Assembly: GCA_017354895.1 (NCBI GenBank)
Contig: CP071494.1
Span: 3,286,001-3,350,000, forward strand
Direction: 5' to 3'
DNA from: Podospora comata
Taxonomy: Eukaryota > Ascomycota > Sordariomycetes > Sordariales > Podosporaceae
DNA: 64,000 nt
In this document: positions 42,150-53,256 of the stretch, piece after piece
How positions within the stretch are numbered: position 1 is the first letter of the stretch
How the letters are laid out: each line of letters begins with the position of its first letter
Program-made: the position numbers and the translations under genes
The notes under the pieces: generated by a model
What the model was told of the DNA's origin: nothing
Databases searched by the model: none
What the model saw: only the letters and a program-made list of their open reading frames with translations

Positions 42150-44440
42150 CAACTGATTCGATACATGTCATTCCGACTTCACTTCAGCTTGATACTCACC
42201 ACCTCCTACCTATAAATGTATACATCCTTTGTTACCGGCAATTTTGAAGGTCCAGGACGACATCGCTGTTGCCGGGGCTATCCTGAATAAACAGAGGAGG
42301 GAACGGACAGTAACTGGGAGAAATGAGCTGGTGCAGCATCTCAAGTCGAGGTTGGGAGTCAAGATTGCCAGGAAGACGTGGATCAAAGTGAGGAGTATAA
42401 AGCACTGCTTGGACATGGTGCACGGGAGGATTAGTTGTGAGGAGAAAGCTGGATGGCGAATACTGCCAGATTCACATTGACCTCAGCAAGGGGAAGGATT
42501 GCACACAGATCTTCTCGAAGGGCGGAAAAGACTCCACGCGGGATCGCTCTAAGCTGCATGAGTAAGTTGTCGTTTTGTAGAGTTCAACATGGGCTAACAT
42601 GAACGACAGTGCCATCGGGGATTCCCTACAAATAGGCAAGCCCACATGCCCTATCACAAAGGGGTCCATCTTGGAAGGGGAACTTGCCGTTTACAGTAGC
42701 AAGGTAGGTTTGCTTCCGTGTTTACACACACGTCATTACTAACATTTCGCAGGAACATAGAATTCTCAACTTTCACAAGATCAGAAAGCACATTTTCAGA
42801 TCTGGGACCTTCATTGGAACTGCACAGGATTCACAGTATGCTTCTCACCGACCTCCTCTTTGTCGGGGTTTGTGCTGAAATTTGTAGGGCACATTCCTGG
42901 GAACACCTCATGATTGTCTACTATGACGTCCACGTGCTTGATGACACATCATTACTTTCAGTCAAAATTCAGAGAGGTTCCAAAAGCTCAAGGAAATCAT
43001 TACGATCATCCCAAGCCACTCGGCCCTGGTCAAACGGATTTTTATCGACTGTGACAGGCGTACAGCCAAATCGGACCTACGCCGTGCTTTTGCCGAGCGT
43101 ATCACGGCCAAGGGAGAGGGGCTTGTCCTCAAGTCAGATGACCCCTACTTCGACTTTGACAGCATGCGAAGACCCTATAGATGCTGTGCCATCAAGCTAA
43201 AGAAGGAATACATCGGCAACTTTGGAGACATTGGGGCCTTTGCAATAGTTGGTGCCCGGTATGACGCTGCAAAAGCCAGAACCTACAACATTCCTCACCT
43301 CAAGTGGGCACACTTCTATGTAGGTTGCTTGGAAAAACAGGGAGGAGGTTGGACGGTTTGGCAAAAAGCCAAAGTTTGTGCTGACCAACGTGGTTGAACT
43401 CGATACAACACAACTGGCCACGATGGTGGCTTATGCCAACCCGGAATGCGTATTGGTGGACGACAACTGTCCCATTGACTTGCGGACGGAGCCAGGCATC
43501 GATGCGGGGCGACGACCGGTTTTTATTTTCCCCACGCTACCCGTCGTGGACCTCCGCTGTTTTTCTTTTGACAAAGAGGGGAACACTGGTTTCTGGAGCC
43601 CAAGGTTTCCTGTCGCCACCAAAGTACACTGGGACAGAACCTTCCACGACACAATCTCTTTTCAACAGCTGCAGGAATTAGCAGAAGAGGCCAGGAACAT
43701 GACAGCCCCTGAGGACACTCAAGAGATTCTCACTTGGATCGCCAATCTTCAAGGAATCGAGTCTTCGAGCCAGTCCACCGCAGCCACCTCTCAGCGGTCC
43801 TTGGTATCGTCTCGGAACACCATGTCCCCTAGCCCCCGGGGTGATGTCTCGCCTTGAGTTGACCGCCGCGTCCCAATCGGCGCTGCCACTTTGAGCGCCC
43901 CCTTGTCTTTGTCAGCCTCATAGACTGCAGGCCGTTCCCAGGGGTATGATAGTGCAGCAGGTAAGAACATGAACCATAGTCGAAATGATTGGTTTCTAAC
44001 AGTGTTCAGACGAAGGCATCGACCGCGACCGCGACCGTGATGTACTCTCCCAGGACGCTCACGACGAGAATACTCTGCAAAATCGGACACGCTCGATTGA
44101 GGCCTCATGCGGGCTATCGTCCTTTTCAGTCCTGCTGTCTCCTTGCATAGCCAACTTTCCGTATGTTGGAGATTTACTCAGAAGCCATGGAATCTATGAG
44201 CCTGTCATAGATGCCAATAGCTGGAAGGAGAAACGGTTTGCCTCGATGAAAAGACTGGCGTTGGTTGAGCCCCAGCGACGTGAGGCTACTCAGGCCTTTT
44301 TTGACGCCATTACATCGCTCGAGTTGAGGAAACGAGGCTTGGATGAGCATGAGTATATCCCCACCTTTGATTGGAGGGTATTGGTGAGGTTGAAGACGGA
44401 GGAGGCCAAGAAGGGGATGGAGGCGAGGGGAGAAGGATGA
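42150..44440 (+). pseudogene. Decayed fungal ATP-dependent-ligase-fold gene
   Basis: Protein-like sequence in at least four frame segments matches a fungal DNA ligase/capping-enzyme-fold family (ATP dependent DNA ligase domain). Recognisable order: ILKVQDDIAVAGAIL, GVKIARKTWIKVRSIKHCLD, motif I KLDGEYCQIHIDLSKG, SLQIGKPTCPITKGSILEGE, motif III LMIVYYDVHVLDD, motif IV AKGEGLVLKSDDPYFDF, motif V CAIKLKKEYIG, then NVVELDTTQLATMVAY, DLRCFSFDKEGNTGFW and a C-terminal FPYVGDLLRSHGIYEP to a stop at 44438-44440. Normal introns remain (for example GTAAGT at 42561 and GTAGGT near 42704). Frame is lost near 42213, 42451 (one extra base in GAGAAAG), 42968 and 43341 (one extra A), and a stop precedes the C-terminal part near 43855. 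Several are at A runs, so raw-read checks are warranted. The nucleotide-binding lysine motif survives, so loss looks recent. Confidence 0.75.
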
Positions 44441-44969
44441 GAGGTTTGCTGTTGCTATATTATGGAGAAGGGGAGGTTTGGGGAGATTTGGGACAGGTTT
44501 TTGCAGGGGTTTGTTTGAGTGTTTGTTTTTGGGGGATGGATCAGGGGCATGGACATACCCGGAGTCAGGAGGCATGGATAGATGATGAGTTTTATAGAAT
44601 ACGGGTTGCATGATGGCCAATGGAGATCACAACCGCGGATTGCCTGAGTTAAGCAGCTTTTATGCATATATCTGTGTTGCAATGAACTGTGTGCCGTTAA
44701 AAAGTAAAACTGCTGTTGGGTGAGGCTGAAAGTGGAAGCCCACCCTCAAGCATTAAAGTGGGGCCAGCTAGGCAAGGCTGAAATTCTGGGAAATTCAACG
44801 AGCTCCACCGCGCCAACTGCGACGCTTGCTTGTTCAACGCGACAAGCTTCCCATTGACGACAATTCACCACCACCACCGATATTCGCGACGACCAAATCT
44901 GACTATTTCCACCTCTGCCTGTCGCGCACTCACTATCAAATCGAACCAAACGCCATATCAAAACCAAAA
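44441..44969. other. Intergenic, promoter of the Sm-D3 gene
   Basis: About 530 nt with no gene. CA-rich and pyrimidine-rich sequence leads into the Sm-D3 start. Confidence 0.5.
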
Positions 44970-45386
44970 ATGACCTCCACAATCGGCATCCCCATCAAAC
45001 TCCTCAACGAGGCCCAAGTCAGTTCTTCCCCTCCCTCCCCCCTCTCAATCATCATGCTAATCTGTCTGTTTGGGTAGGGCCACATCGTAACACTGGAAAT
45101 AACCTCCGGCCAAACCTACCGCGGCAAGCTCATCGAGGCAGAGGACAACATGAACGTCCAGCTCAAGGATATCACCGTCACGGCCCGCGACGGCCGCGTC
45201 TCCCACCTCGAGCAGGTCTACATCCGGGGATCTCACGTCCGGTTCTTCATCGTGCCCGACATGCTCCGCAACGCGCCCATGTTCAGGAGCAGGAACGTCA
45301 GGGGGAGAGGTGTCGGGTTGGCGAGGGGGAGGGCGACGGTTAGTAGGGCTAGGGCGAGCGGGGGGCCGCCTAGGGGGGGGAGGTAA
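44970..45386 (+). CDS. SMD3: Small nuclear ribonucleoprotein Sm-D3
   Basis: Exons 44970-45017 and 45078-45386 give 118 residues. Sm-D3 is one of seven proteins forming the ring on U1, U2, U4 and U5 snRNAs in the spliceosome. The Sm fold is complete: [51 protein letters not shown] (Sm1), and [20 protein letters not shown] (Sm2). These separate D3 from other Sm types. The C-terminal tail is Arg/Gly-rich ([20 protein letters not shown]), the usual target of arginine dimethylation. The intron donor is GTCAGT, not the common GTAAGT or GTRNGT. This gene needs a spliceosome to make a spliceosome part through a weak donor, so autoregulation is conceivable but unproven. Confidence 0.96.
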
Positions 45387-45831
45387 AAACTGGGAACGCG
45401 GTGGGAAGAAGAGATATGGAAGGGGAGAAAGATTCGGGTGTGGCTGGTTTTATGGATGGATTGTTTGGTTTGGCGTTTAGGGACTTTTTTTAAAACATTG
45501 ACAGCGGAGAAGACAGAAAATGAAAGATGTTATGGCGCGGATTTATTCTGGGCCCAAAAACACCAAAAAAATAAAAAAAATAAAAAAAATTAAATAAAAA
45601 AATAAACCAAAAGGACAGACGTCACATGGTCCATGTCTTGGACAGCGTGTAATTAATGGCCAATTTGAACCCAAATTTCAACTCGACCTTTTCACTACTG
45701 TCGAGCAGACATCAGACAAAACATATCATACAGCAGTACTATATACATCTCATTTTAGCGTCCCTCCAGGCATCAACCCTCTTTAGCCAGGCAATCCTCT
45801 GCCCCTCATCCTCAATCTCATCCCCGATCTT
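45387..45831. other. Convergent 3' region with A/T-rich simple sequence
   Basis: Convergent ends of the Sm-D3 gene and the next minus-strand gene. Contains an A-rich low-complexity stretch (about 45567-45608, AAAAAAAT-type units) that is probably 3' UTR or spacer. Confidence 0.55.
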
Positions 45832-47868
45832 TCATAACCTCCTCAAAAGCTCGTCCGCCTCCTCCAACACCTCCCTCACCCTCTCCCCCCTCCCCCCTCC
45901 CACCCCTTCCGTCTTCACCCCCCTAAACAAAACATCCCCCACCCCCCTCGCCACCTGCCCCTCCACCCTCTTCACCGCCTTCCTCCCCTCCTCCCTCACC
46001 TCCTCCTCCCAATACCCCCTCGCATCATCCCACCTCTTCTGCATCCTCTTCAACGCCACCACCAACCCCAACGCAGCAATAGCACCACACTCATACGCCC
46101 CAAACCCACTAAAGTACACCAACCCCGCCAGCACCGAGCTCAACCCCGTCAAGCTAGCCGATTGGACGACCAGCTTCTGCGCCAATGCCTGCAAGGCAGG
46201 GACCGTAGTCTCAAGCAGATACTGTCTCGTGGACGTGATTTGAACAGGCCATTTCCCATGGTGTTCCATCTCAACCGCAGTCGGCCCCGGTGTCGAGACC
46301 AGCTTCTCTTCCGGGTCGACAGGATAGCTTATCGCGGGGCTGATGGTGGGAAATGAAGCAGCGACTTTACCAGCTAGGTAGACCACTTCCTGCTCTGCCC
46401 TCGGCAAAAAGTAAGACGTCACCAGCTCCGACGTGTTGAGCGTGACATCATCCGCTCTCCAAAACAGTTTCCACCAACTAAGGCTGCGCCAGAGGGGGTT
46501 GGAAAAAGCAGAGTCAAGCCGACTCTGCAGTTCCTCGTGGGCCGACTGCGCCCAAGAGACAATCTCCTGGTCGAGGCGCCTGATAGTTGCTTCGATTTCG
46601 ACGAGATTAGCCTGGTTATGCTGGGAGAGTTGCTGTTGTCTTTCTTGCTGTTCAAGGCCCTCTTTAGCTCGGGAAAGAATAGACCGGATGAGGTGCTGGA
46701 CTGGGGGCTTGATCTTGTCGGTTGCTTCCGTGTTGGCTCTGAGCCAGTCGCGGATCTGCTTGACGTTGCCTTCTGTCCAGAGCTCGCTGAAGACTTCTGC
46801 TCTGCCGGCGCGGAGGGCGTCAAGGCCTTCGATGGCGGCGAAGGAGTCGACTGTGAAGAAGGGGAGGCTGCTGTTGGGGTCGAGGAGGCCGTGGGGTTGT
46901 GATGGGGAATAGGCGTAGTTTTGTGATTGAATTTCGAGCTCTTCCTTGACCGCGGTCCCGGATTTGAGGTTTACTGCGGTTTTGATCACAGAGGAAGGGT
47001 TGGACTTGGCGAGTTCGAGAGCGTTGAGCGCGCCTCTGAGACCATTGCCTACTAATAACGTCATGTGTACTGCTGAGGGGACCAGAGTTGTTTGCGGTGT
47101 TGATATCACTGCGGTGGGCTTGGTTGTTTGTACGCCAGGTACAAGAAGCTCTGCCTCCAACTCCTCTGCGGTTTTGGTTGCTTGCGGCCTGAACTTTGCC
47201 AACAACAGCTCGAGGTTATTCCGGCCCAGTGTTGGTGAGTCGGCCGTGATCTCTGGAAATGTTGTCGGCACTTGGGTGTCCGGTGCTGCTGTCCCCTTCT
47301 CAGATGCCTTTACCCGCACGATCAAAGGTTCCTCTGCCAAATTGTGGCGTTCCAGCTGTGTCTCCCATGCCGCCTGTTCTCCAAGCTCGTCGGCGAGGGC
47401 AGCCCGTAATAAACTCTTTGAAGCCTCTGTGTTCTCGTGTCCATTCTCTCTAGCCGGGTTGAGTATCGCAACACGTATTGACTCTTGTCCTGGTGGCTCC
47501 GACAAATTGCGCAAGGCGAGGTTCAAACGTTCGCTCTTGACGTATTCGGGGATCTGTATTTGAAGCTCTCGAAGCAGACGAGCTAGTTTCGCGCGGGGTG
47601 GTTCAACCGCTTGCTGTTCTTGCATTTGTGTCGCAGACGGTATCAAGGCCTCGGTCGTATGGAAACTGCGTGCGCTGCCGGCCAGCAATCTGGTATTCTG
47701 TTCTCGCAATGGCAACGGTCGTCGTGTAGTAGTAGTGAGGGGTCGTGTAGACAAGGAACAAAACAGGCATATCGACGAGGTCCTCGTTCTCCCCCAGGAT
47801 AATAATCCCTGATTCTTGCCCGCTATCCCTCCCCCCAGCGCCCGTTTAAGCGCCAATGTCGGCGCCAT
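45832..47868 (-). CDS. Large probable mitochondrial membrane protein
   Basis: A single exon of 678 residues. The N-terminus (MAPTLALKRALGGGIAGKN and on) is rich in Arg, Ser, Thr and Leu and nearly free of acids for about 70 residues, ending near ARSFHTTEAL. This looks like a matrix-targeting presequence with a processing site. The body is helical and Gln/Glu-rich: AKLARLLRELQIQIPEYVKS, LRGALNALELAKSNPSSVIK and EIEATIRRLDQEIVSW. Near the C-terminus two hydrophobic segments, ASLTGLSSVLAGLVYFSGFG and ECGAIAALGLVVAL, look like a membrane hairpin. The tail is basic and acidic. I recall a fungal mitochondrial family of this shape (Mmc1-type C-terminus), but this is memory, not a search. Function unknown. 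It is divergent from the UBC7 gene. Confidence 0.75.
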   Translation of the reverse strand: MAPTLALKRALGGGIAGKNQGLLSWGRTRTSSICLFCSLSTRPLTTTTRRPLPLREQNTRLLAGSARSFHTTEALIPSATQMQEQQAVEPPRAKLARLLRELQIQIPEYVKSERLNLALRNLSEPPGQESIRVAILNPARENGHENTEASKSLLRAALADELGEQAAWETQLERHNLAEEPLIVRVKASEKGTAAPDTQVPTTFPEITADSPTLGRNNLELLLAKFRPQATKTAEELEAELLVPGVQTTKPTAVISTPQTTLVPSAVHMTLLVGNGLRGALNALELAKSNPSSVIKTAVNLKSGTAVKEELEIQSQNYAYSPSQPHGLLDPNSSLPFFTVDSFAAIEGLDALRAGRAEVFSELWTEGNVKQIRDWLRANTEATDKIKPPVQHLIRSILSRAKEGLEQQERQQQLSQHNQANLVEIEATIRRLDQEIVSWAQSAHEELQSRLDSAFSNPLWRSLSWWKLFWRADDVTLNTSELVTSYFLPRAEQEVVYLAGKVAASFPTISPAISYPVDPEEKLVSTPGPTAVEMEHHGKWPVQITSTRQYLLETTVPALQALAQKLVVQSASLTGLSSVLAGLVYFSGFGAYECGAIAALGLVVALKRMQKRWDDARGYWEEEVREEGRKAVKRVEGQVARGVGDVLFRGVKTEGVGGGRGERVREVLEEADELLRRL

Positions 47869-48195
47869 GGCAAATTGTCGTCGCCAGAATTTCGTAGGTG
47901 ATGATGTTCACCTCAAAATCGCGAATTATCACAACGGCCAAAATGCCGAGCTACGTAAGGTCGAGGTCAGGTTCAGGCTAGCTCCCCCCGGCCTGCCCCA
48001 AAACTTTAGCGTCATTTTTGCCGGCTCTTTCCGGCAGTTTGCCTGCCAAGCCGGCCCCCAAACCCCACCCCCCAAACCACCCCAAGACTTTTGGGGAAGC
48101 TTTCAAAGCCAGGTAACCCCCTGTCCATCAACCACCACCATCACCAACGCCACCTTTGTATTTCCTCCCCCCGCTAAACATTCACGTTAACACGT

Positions 48196-48234
<39 letters not shown>

Positions 48235-48312
48235 GCATCCTACGATTCACCACCTTAACCACGAGCGCATCGTATATTCCCCCCCCTCAGTAGACCTGCC
48301 CCCAACCAGAAA
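47869..48312. promoter_or_regulatory. Divergent promoter of mitochondrial protein and UBC7 genes
   Basis: A 444-nt divergent interval. It contains the ACA-triplet run reported separately and C-rich leader sequence before the UBC7 start. No gene. Confidence 0.5.
48196..48234. repeat. (ACA)n trinucleotide repeat in the UBC7 leader
   Basis: About thirteen uninterrupted ACA/CAA units, roughly 80 nt before the UBC7 start codon, therefore probably transcribed. Confidence 0.9.
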
Positions 48313-48878
48313 ATGGCAACCTCCACCGCCCACCGCCGCCTCCTCCAAGAATACCGCGCCCTAACCAACAACCCCCCCGAAGGCATCACCGCCGGCCCCG
48401 TAACAGAAGACGACCTCCTCCACTGGGAAGCGCTAATCCAAGGCCCCGAAGGAACCCCCTTCGAAGGAGGTGTCTTTGCCGCCGAGCTAAAATTTCCGAG
48501 GGATTACCCCCTCGCGCCACCAACGATGAAGTTTCTTTGTGATGTTTGGCATCCTAATGGTAGCCCTCCCCCCCCCCCCTCCCCCCAATAAGGTAGTACT
48601 GGACTGATGATATTGATGGAATAGTCTACCCCTCCGGCATGGTCTGCATCTCAATCCTGCACCCCCCCGGCGACGACCCGAACCACTACGAGCACGCGAG
48701 CGAGCGCTGGTCCCCGATCCAGAGCGTGGAAAAGATCTTGATTAGCGTCATGAGCATGCTTGCTGAGCCGAACGATGAGAGCCCGGCGAATGTGGAGGCT
48801 GCGAAGATGTGGAGGGAGAGGAGGGGGGAGTATGAAGAGAGGGTGAGGGAGGGGGTGAGGAAGAGTTTGGGGTTGTGA
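48313..48878 (+). CDS. UBC7: Ubiquitin-conjugating enzyme E2, Ubc7/UBE2G2 type
   Basis: Exons 48313-48559 and 48625-48878 (GTAGCC...AATAG) give 166 residues. Ubc7 works at the ER membrane with Hrd1 and Doa10 ligases and the Cue1 activator to tag misfolded proteins for degradation. The E2 fold is complete: [49 protein letters not shown], and active Cys90 in [20 protein letters not shown]. The acidic insert after the Cys ([16 protein letters not shown]) marks the Ubc7/Cdc34 class, and length and end (no long tail) separate Ubc7 from Cdc34. The C-rich to G-rich switch of the coding strand falls at the intron. It lies opposite a mitochondrial-type gene with no evident link. Confidence 0.95.
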
Positions 48879-49544
48879 TGGGATGGGAAGATATGGACTT
48901 TGGTTTGAGTTGGGTTGCGTTGGGTTGGTTTGATGTTATAAGCATGGCACTGGTTTTGGTGTTTATATGGCGTGGGGGGGGTGGGGGTTAAAATCTACTG
49001 GTTATAATAGCGGCATGGGAGGGGGGAAGTGATACATAGCGGATGGGAGTATCATGTGTTTCTTGTTCTTTTTGCAAATCTACCTACCTGGTCAAGTCTG
49101 GGGTTGGCACATGGTGTGTTGCTCTTCTCCCAACACCGTTGGCCATGGGGACTGCTCTTGCTCCTGCCTTGCTTTTTATAGGTCAGGGTTCTGGAGCACG
49201 TAGTATCTGAGAGTAAACGAGTGCTCCAGACTGGATGGCGCATCGGTCAACCGCGACAGAACGTGGATTCCTGCGCACTGCCGGTTTGGGTCGCTCTGTT
49301 CTCTCGGAAACCAACTCCCACCCGGTGAGGCCTTGAGCTGGAATGCCTTGGTTGAGGGATCGATTCCTTTGAGGTTCAATTTTTTGTGGTTTTCCTCTAG
49401 CCAACACTATCATCCACGACTTCCGCGAGTTTGGTCAAGACCAACCTATACGCAACATGCATGATCTTCTATTCCATTTCTTTTACTCTACGCCTCCCTA
49501 AAGAACCAACTCCATGCTTTACTCCCAATAACTCCCAATAACTA
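48879..49544. other. Convergent 3' intergenic region
   Basis: Roughly 660 nt between the UBC7 and Swa2 stops. G/T-rich, then AT-rich; no gene and no repeat of note. ORFs of 60-76 codons are not convincing. Confidence 0.5.
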
Positions 49545-52435
49545 CTACAGCTTATTCTCCGCCTTGAACTTATCCCACGCCTCATTCAGCGTGCTAAACA
49601 CCGTCCCGGCAATCATCCTAACCTCCGTCGTCGCGTCTTGCGCAATCTATTCCAATCATATTAGCCAAACCATCTCCACGTTGCCTCATCCAAGAAAAAG
49701 AAAAAGAAAACAAAAAATAATAAAAATCGTACCTTATCAGGATGCGTCTTAGCAATAGCCTTCATGTAAACAACCTTGACCTTGTTCGCCATCACCAGCT
49801 CATGCAACCCAACCTTCTTCCACCCGCTCCCCTCCCACAGCACACCATCCAAGCTCGTGAGCAACGCCCGCAAGTTATCCCTCTTGCCATCCCTCCACGC
49901 CGCGATCCTCGCATCGACTTTATCAGCCAGCTGGAACTTCTCATCCCCTTCCTTCTCAGCAGCTTGATTCGCCTCCCGCAGTCTCCTCACCGCCTCGGCG
50001 CTTTTATGACCGGTAGCAGCTGCTGGTCTCGGACGAGCTGGGGCAGAAGCCGGTTTCGGAGCGGGTTTCGGTGCAAGCGCCTTCTGGCAGCGTTGCCTCC
50101 CCGCCGCGGCGGTGGCACCACCAAGACCAGCCTCAACACACGTCTGCCAGACGGCGAGGGCGTCAGCCCACTTCTCCATCTGCTCGAGAGCTTCCGCTTT
50201 GCGGGTGAGGGCCTTGCCGTACAGCTCGCGCATGTCTCTTTTTTCGGTGGTGCCGGTTTCGCTTTGGACCTCGACGTGCTCGCCCTCGCCCCTGCCCGGG
50301 CCAATGAGCTTGACGGCGTTGTCGGCGTCCTCGACCGCCTGGCGGGGTTCGCCTGTTTTGAGGGCCGTGAGGGAGCGGTTGCAGAGCAGGAGGATGGCGA
50401 GGGGGTGTTCTTTTGGAATGGCGGCGAGAGAGGAGGCGTATGAAGCGTGGGCGGATGCGTAGTCGCCGCGCTTGAAGTGGGCGGTGCCTTGGAGACGGTG
50501 TTGGGTGGAGGACTGGAGGGCGATTGCTGATACTGGAGGGATCTGACGTGGCGGGTGAGCAGGGGCTGGCTTGGGCATTGGTGATGAACGGGCTGCTGCT
50601 GGACGAGGGGCGGGTGACGGTTGAGGTGATCGAGATGGAGCTGTGGGTCGCGGCTTTGGTGCTGAGGAGGCACCAAACAGCAGGTCTTCTTCCGGCTGCG
50701 CCGGTGCTGGCTGTGGCTGTGGTGTCGTCTTCTTCCTGCGTGCTGGACTGACATAGGCTTGAGCACCCTCGTCCTCGGCCGCAAGCCTGCCAAGTCTGGC
50801 ATGTGGATCGAGAACTGGCCGGGAGCCTTGCTGCCACTTTGGTCCTTGGGCACCCGATCCAGGCCGGACCGGGAGGGCTGGAGATCTGTCACGCGATGGC
50901 GCGTTGCTGGATGGTCGACTGTCGACACCGGATCTTCCTGTTTTCCTCGGGGGCGGCCCGCCACCTTCCAACATCACGGCTTCATTCGTGACGTCGGGCT
51001 GCTCCCTCCTGGCGCTCCCTCCCGAATGATCCTGGGCAGACCGCATCCATTTCGGTTGATTCGGGTCACCATCTTGCTGAAGTTCGGCGACAGCTTTCTG
51101 TACCTTTTTCTGGCCTGTTTTCCAAAGGCTGTTGGCCGTCTTGAAAAGACTGGTACCTACGGCAGCAGCAGTTTTCGCAAAGTCACCGTCCACCATGGAA
51201 GCGGGAGATTGGTTGTCTCTACTTCTTGAGGCGTGCTCCTCTCTTGCCCAAGCAGGACCACCATTCCGTGATTGACTAGAAGCGCGCTCGCCACCGCCTC
51301 TGGAGGGCTGTTCTCGCGAGCCGCTTTGTCCCTTTGACTTGGCCTGTTCCTTGGCCTGGCGGTGGGCATCGTCCAGAAGCCAGTTTACCGCTGCTTGAAC
51401 GTTGAGCCCAGCCCCACTTTCCGTAAGCCCCCTTCTGGCATTTTCAGGGGTAAATCCGTAGTCCACCAGCTGAGCAACCGCTCTGTCAAAAGGATCATCT
51501 GATGGCCTGGATGGTCTCGAGGGTTGTGGCGGCGGTGGTGGTCGGTCATCTTCAGAATCCGAAGATGAATCTTCAATGGCCTTTCCGGGTTCGGGCTGTC
51601 GCGAGAATGTCGGAGCTGGAGCCGGCTTCTTTTTGACCTGATCCACCGGCTTACCCAGATCCCCCAGAATGTCAAAGTCATCACCGGCAGGAGGTGGGGG
51701 CGCTGGGGTGCTTGATTTGGGCTTGAGCTGGTTCAGCCCAAACGGGTCGTCGTCGTCGTCGTCACCAAATCCTCCAGAAGTGGGAGCCACAGCTGCTGGC
51801 TTACCCCACGCACTTGGATTGCTCAAGTCCAAGCCTGGCGCGGGCGAAGGAGTATGGGAAGCGGGTGGTGGGTAGTGGCTCGAGTTATCAACCTTGGTGC
51901 TGGCATTGAATGCTGCAAACAAATCCTCATCTCCCTCTGATATGTTTGTTCCCTTTCGTAATCCAGATTGTACGATCGGTGTCCCTATTTGCGGCGGTGG
52001 AGCTAGCCCTGGTGAAGGTGTCCTCAAAGAGCTCTGGGATCCAGAGAGGTTCCGTCCCAGCGAGTCCAAGAAATGTCCATCCCCAAAACTCGACTGGGCT
52101 TGTTTCCTTCTCTCCTCCTCTTTTCTGCGCTTCTCTGCCTCCAACTGTTCCTGCCGTTCCTTCAAGCTCAGGTTCGCGTTACTCTTGGCAGGGCCAAAGT
52201 TGAGGAGGTTGCTGAAGCTGTCCTGCGCGGGCTTGGCGGTGGGAGGTCTGGCGCCAGCATTTCCGGACTCCTGGACTGACAGCGGCGTGTTGCGCCCCGA
52301 GTTGAAGGGTGAAGGAGTCGGGCGCAGCGAAGGGAAGAGGTTGGAGGTCGCGGGGTTCGAGATCGGCGTCGGTTGTTGCGCGGGCTTCTTCCCGGCATCG
52401 GGAGCTGTCCAGGTCAGGTCGACGAGATCATCCAT
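49545..52435 (-). CDS. SWA2: Swa2/auxilin-like clathrin-uncoating J-protein
   Basis: Exons 52435-49733 and 49646-49545 encode 934 residues. Swa2 recruits Hsp70 to strip clathrin from vesicles and helps inherit cortical ER in yeast. Domain order matches: a disordered N-terminus (MDDLVDLTWTAPDAG) with acidic and DPFGL-type clathrin/adaptor motifs near 245, a UBA domain near 315-355 (DPFDRAVAQLVDYGFTPENA), TPR-like repeats near 640-790 (AHFKRGDYASAHASYASSLA), and the J domain at the end. The J domain has KAIAKTHPDK near the first splice and IAQDATTEVRMIAGTVFSTL and NEAWDKFKAENKL in exon 2. The HPD motif is intact. The intron (GTACGA...AATAG) lies two codons after HPD; without splicing the protein would end in a low-complexity tail. 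Confidence 0.94.
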
Positions 52436-53224
52436 CGTACAAAGTGATTTCGGAGGCGGTCACGGCATCTGGCGTAGTTGGTGAATGACTGCTTGGATCT
52501 TGAACAGGGCAAACAAAGAGACAACACGTAGTTTGTTTATCGTGAACCATGCAACAAGCAAGCAATGTATGTTGTAGTTGATGCGCCACACCACCATCAA
52601 ATCAATCGGCCACTATGGAACACGCATCGCCTGAACTCATCCCTGAATGCATGCCACCTGGCTGACCCTGCGTGACCCCGCTAGCTAGCCAGCCAGCGTG
52701 CCAGCCTTGGGCGCTGAAAGGGCAGCAATAAGGTGCGGCGCAAATGTGGGGTCCCGTAAAAGCAAGTCGGCCCACCAGCCACACCTCACCACCGACATCA
52801 AACTCCGAAGAGACTGTGCACGGTTCACCTGGCTTTCAGGGGAAGAAGAAGGGGTTCAGATGCCAAGACGAGGCACAATGGACAAACCACTCTTTTTTTT
52901 GTTCAGAGGGTGTGGTCTGGTTGCTTTGCAGAGTGCAAAGACGGGAAATCGTGCCTCGCATATTTTCAATATCAGATATCACCATAAATAAACACCGTCA
53001 TCCGAACAGCCAGCAGCGAAGCTTTAGCGATCAACTAACTGCCTGTCTTCTTGGTGTGGCACTAGGAATAGATTTGGATGAAGGCATCGCAGACCATCAC
53101 ACCACCCAACATCAGGCTCGTACTCACACATCATTACACTCGCACTTGCACATCCACCGCCGATGTCTACAACCAACCTTTATCAACACGTGATCACACT
53201 TGCCACGGGCAACTGCGTCAATGT

Positions 53225-53256
53225 TGATGCGATGCGATGTGATGTGATGCGATGCC
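53225..53256. repeat. Five-base tandem repeat (GATGC/GATGT)
   Basis: About six tandem five-base units alternating GATGC and GATGT. Simple sequence only. Confidence 0.8.
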
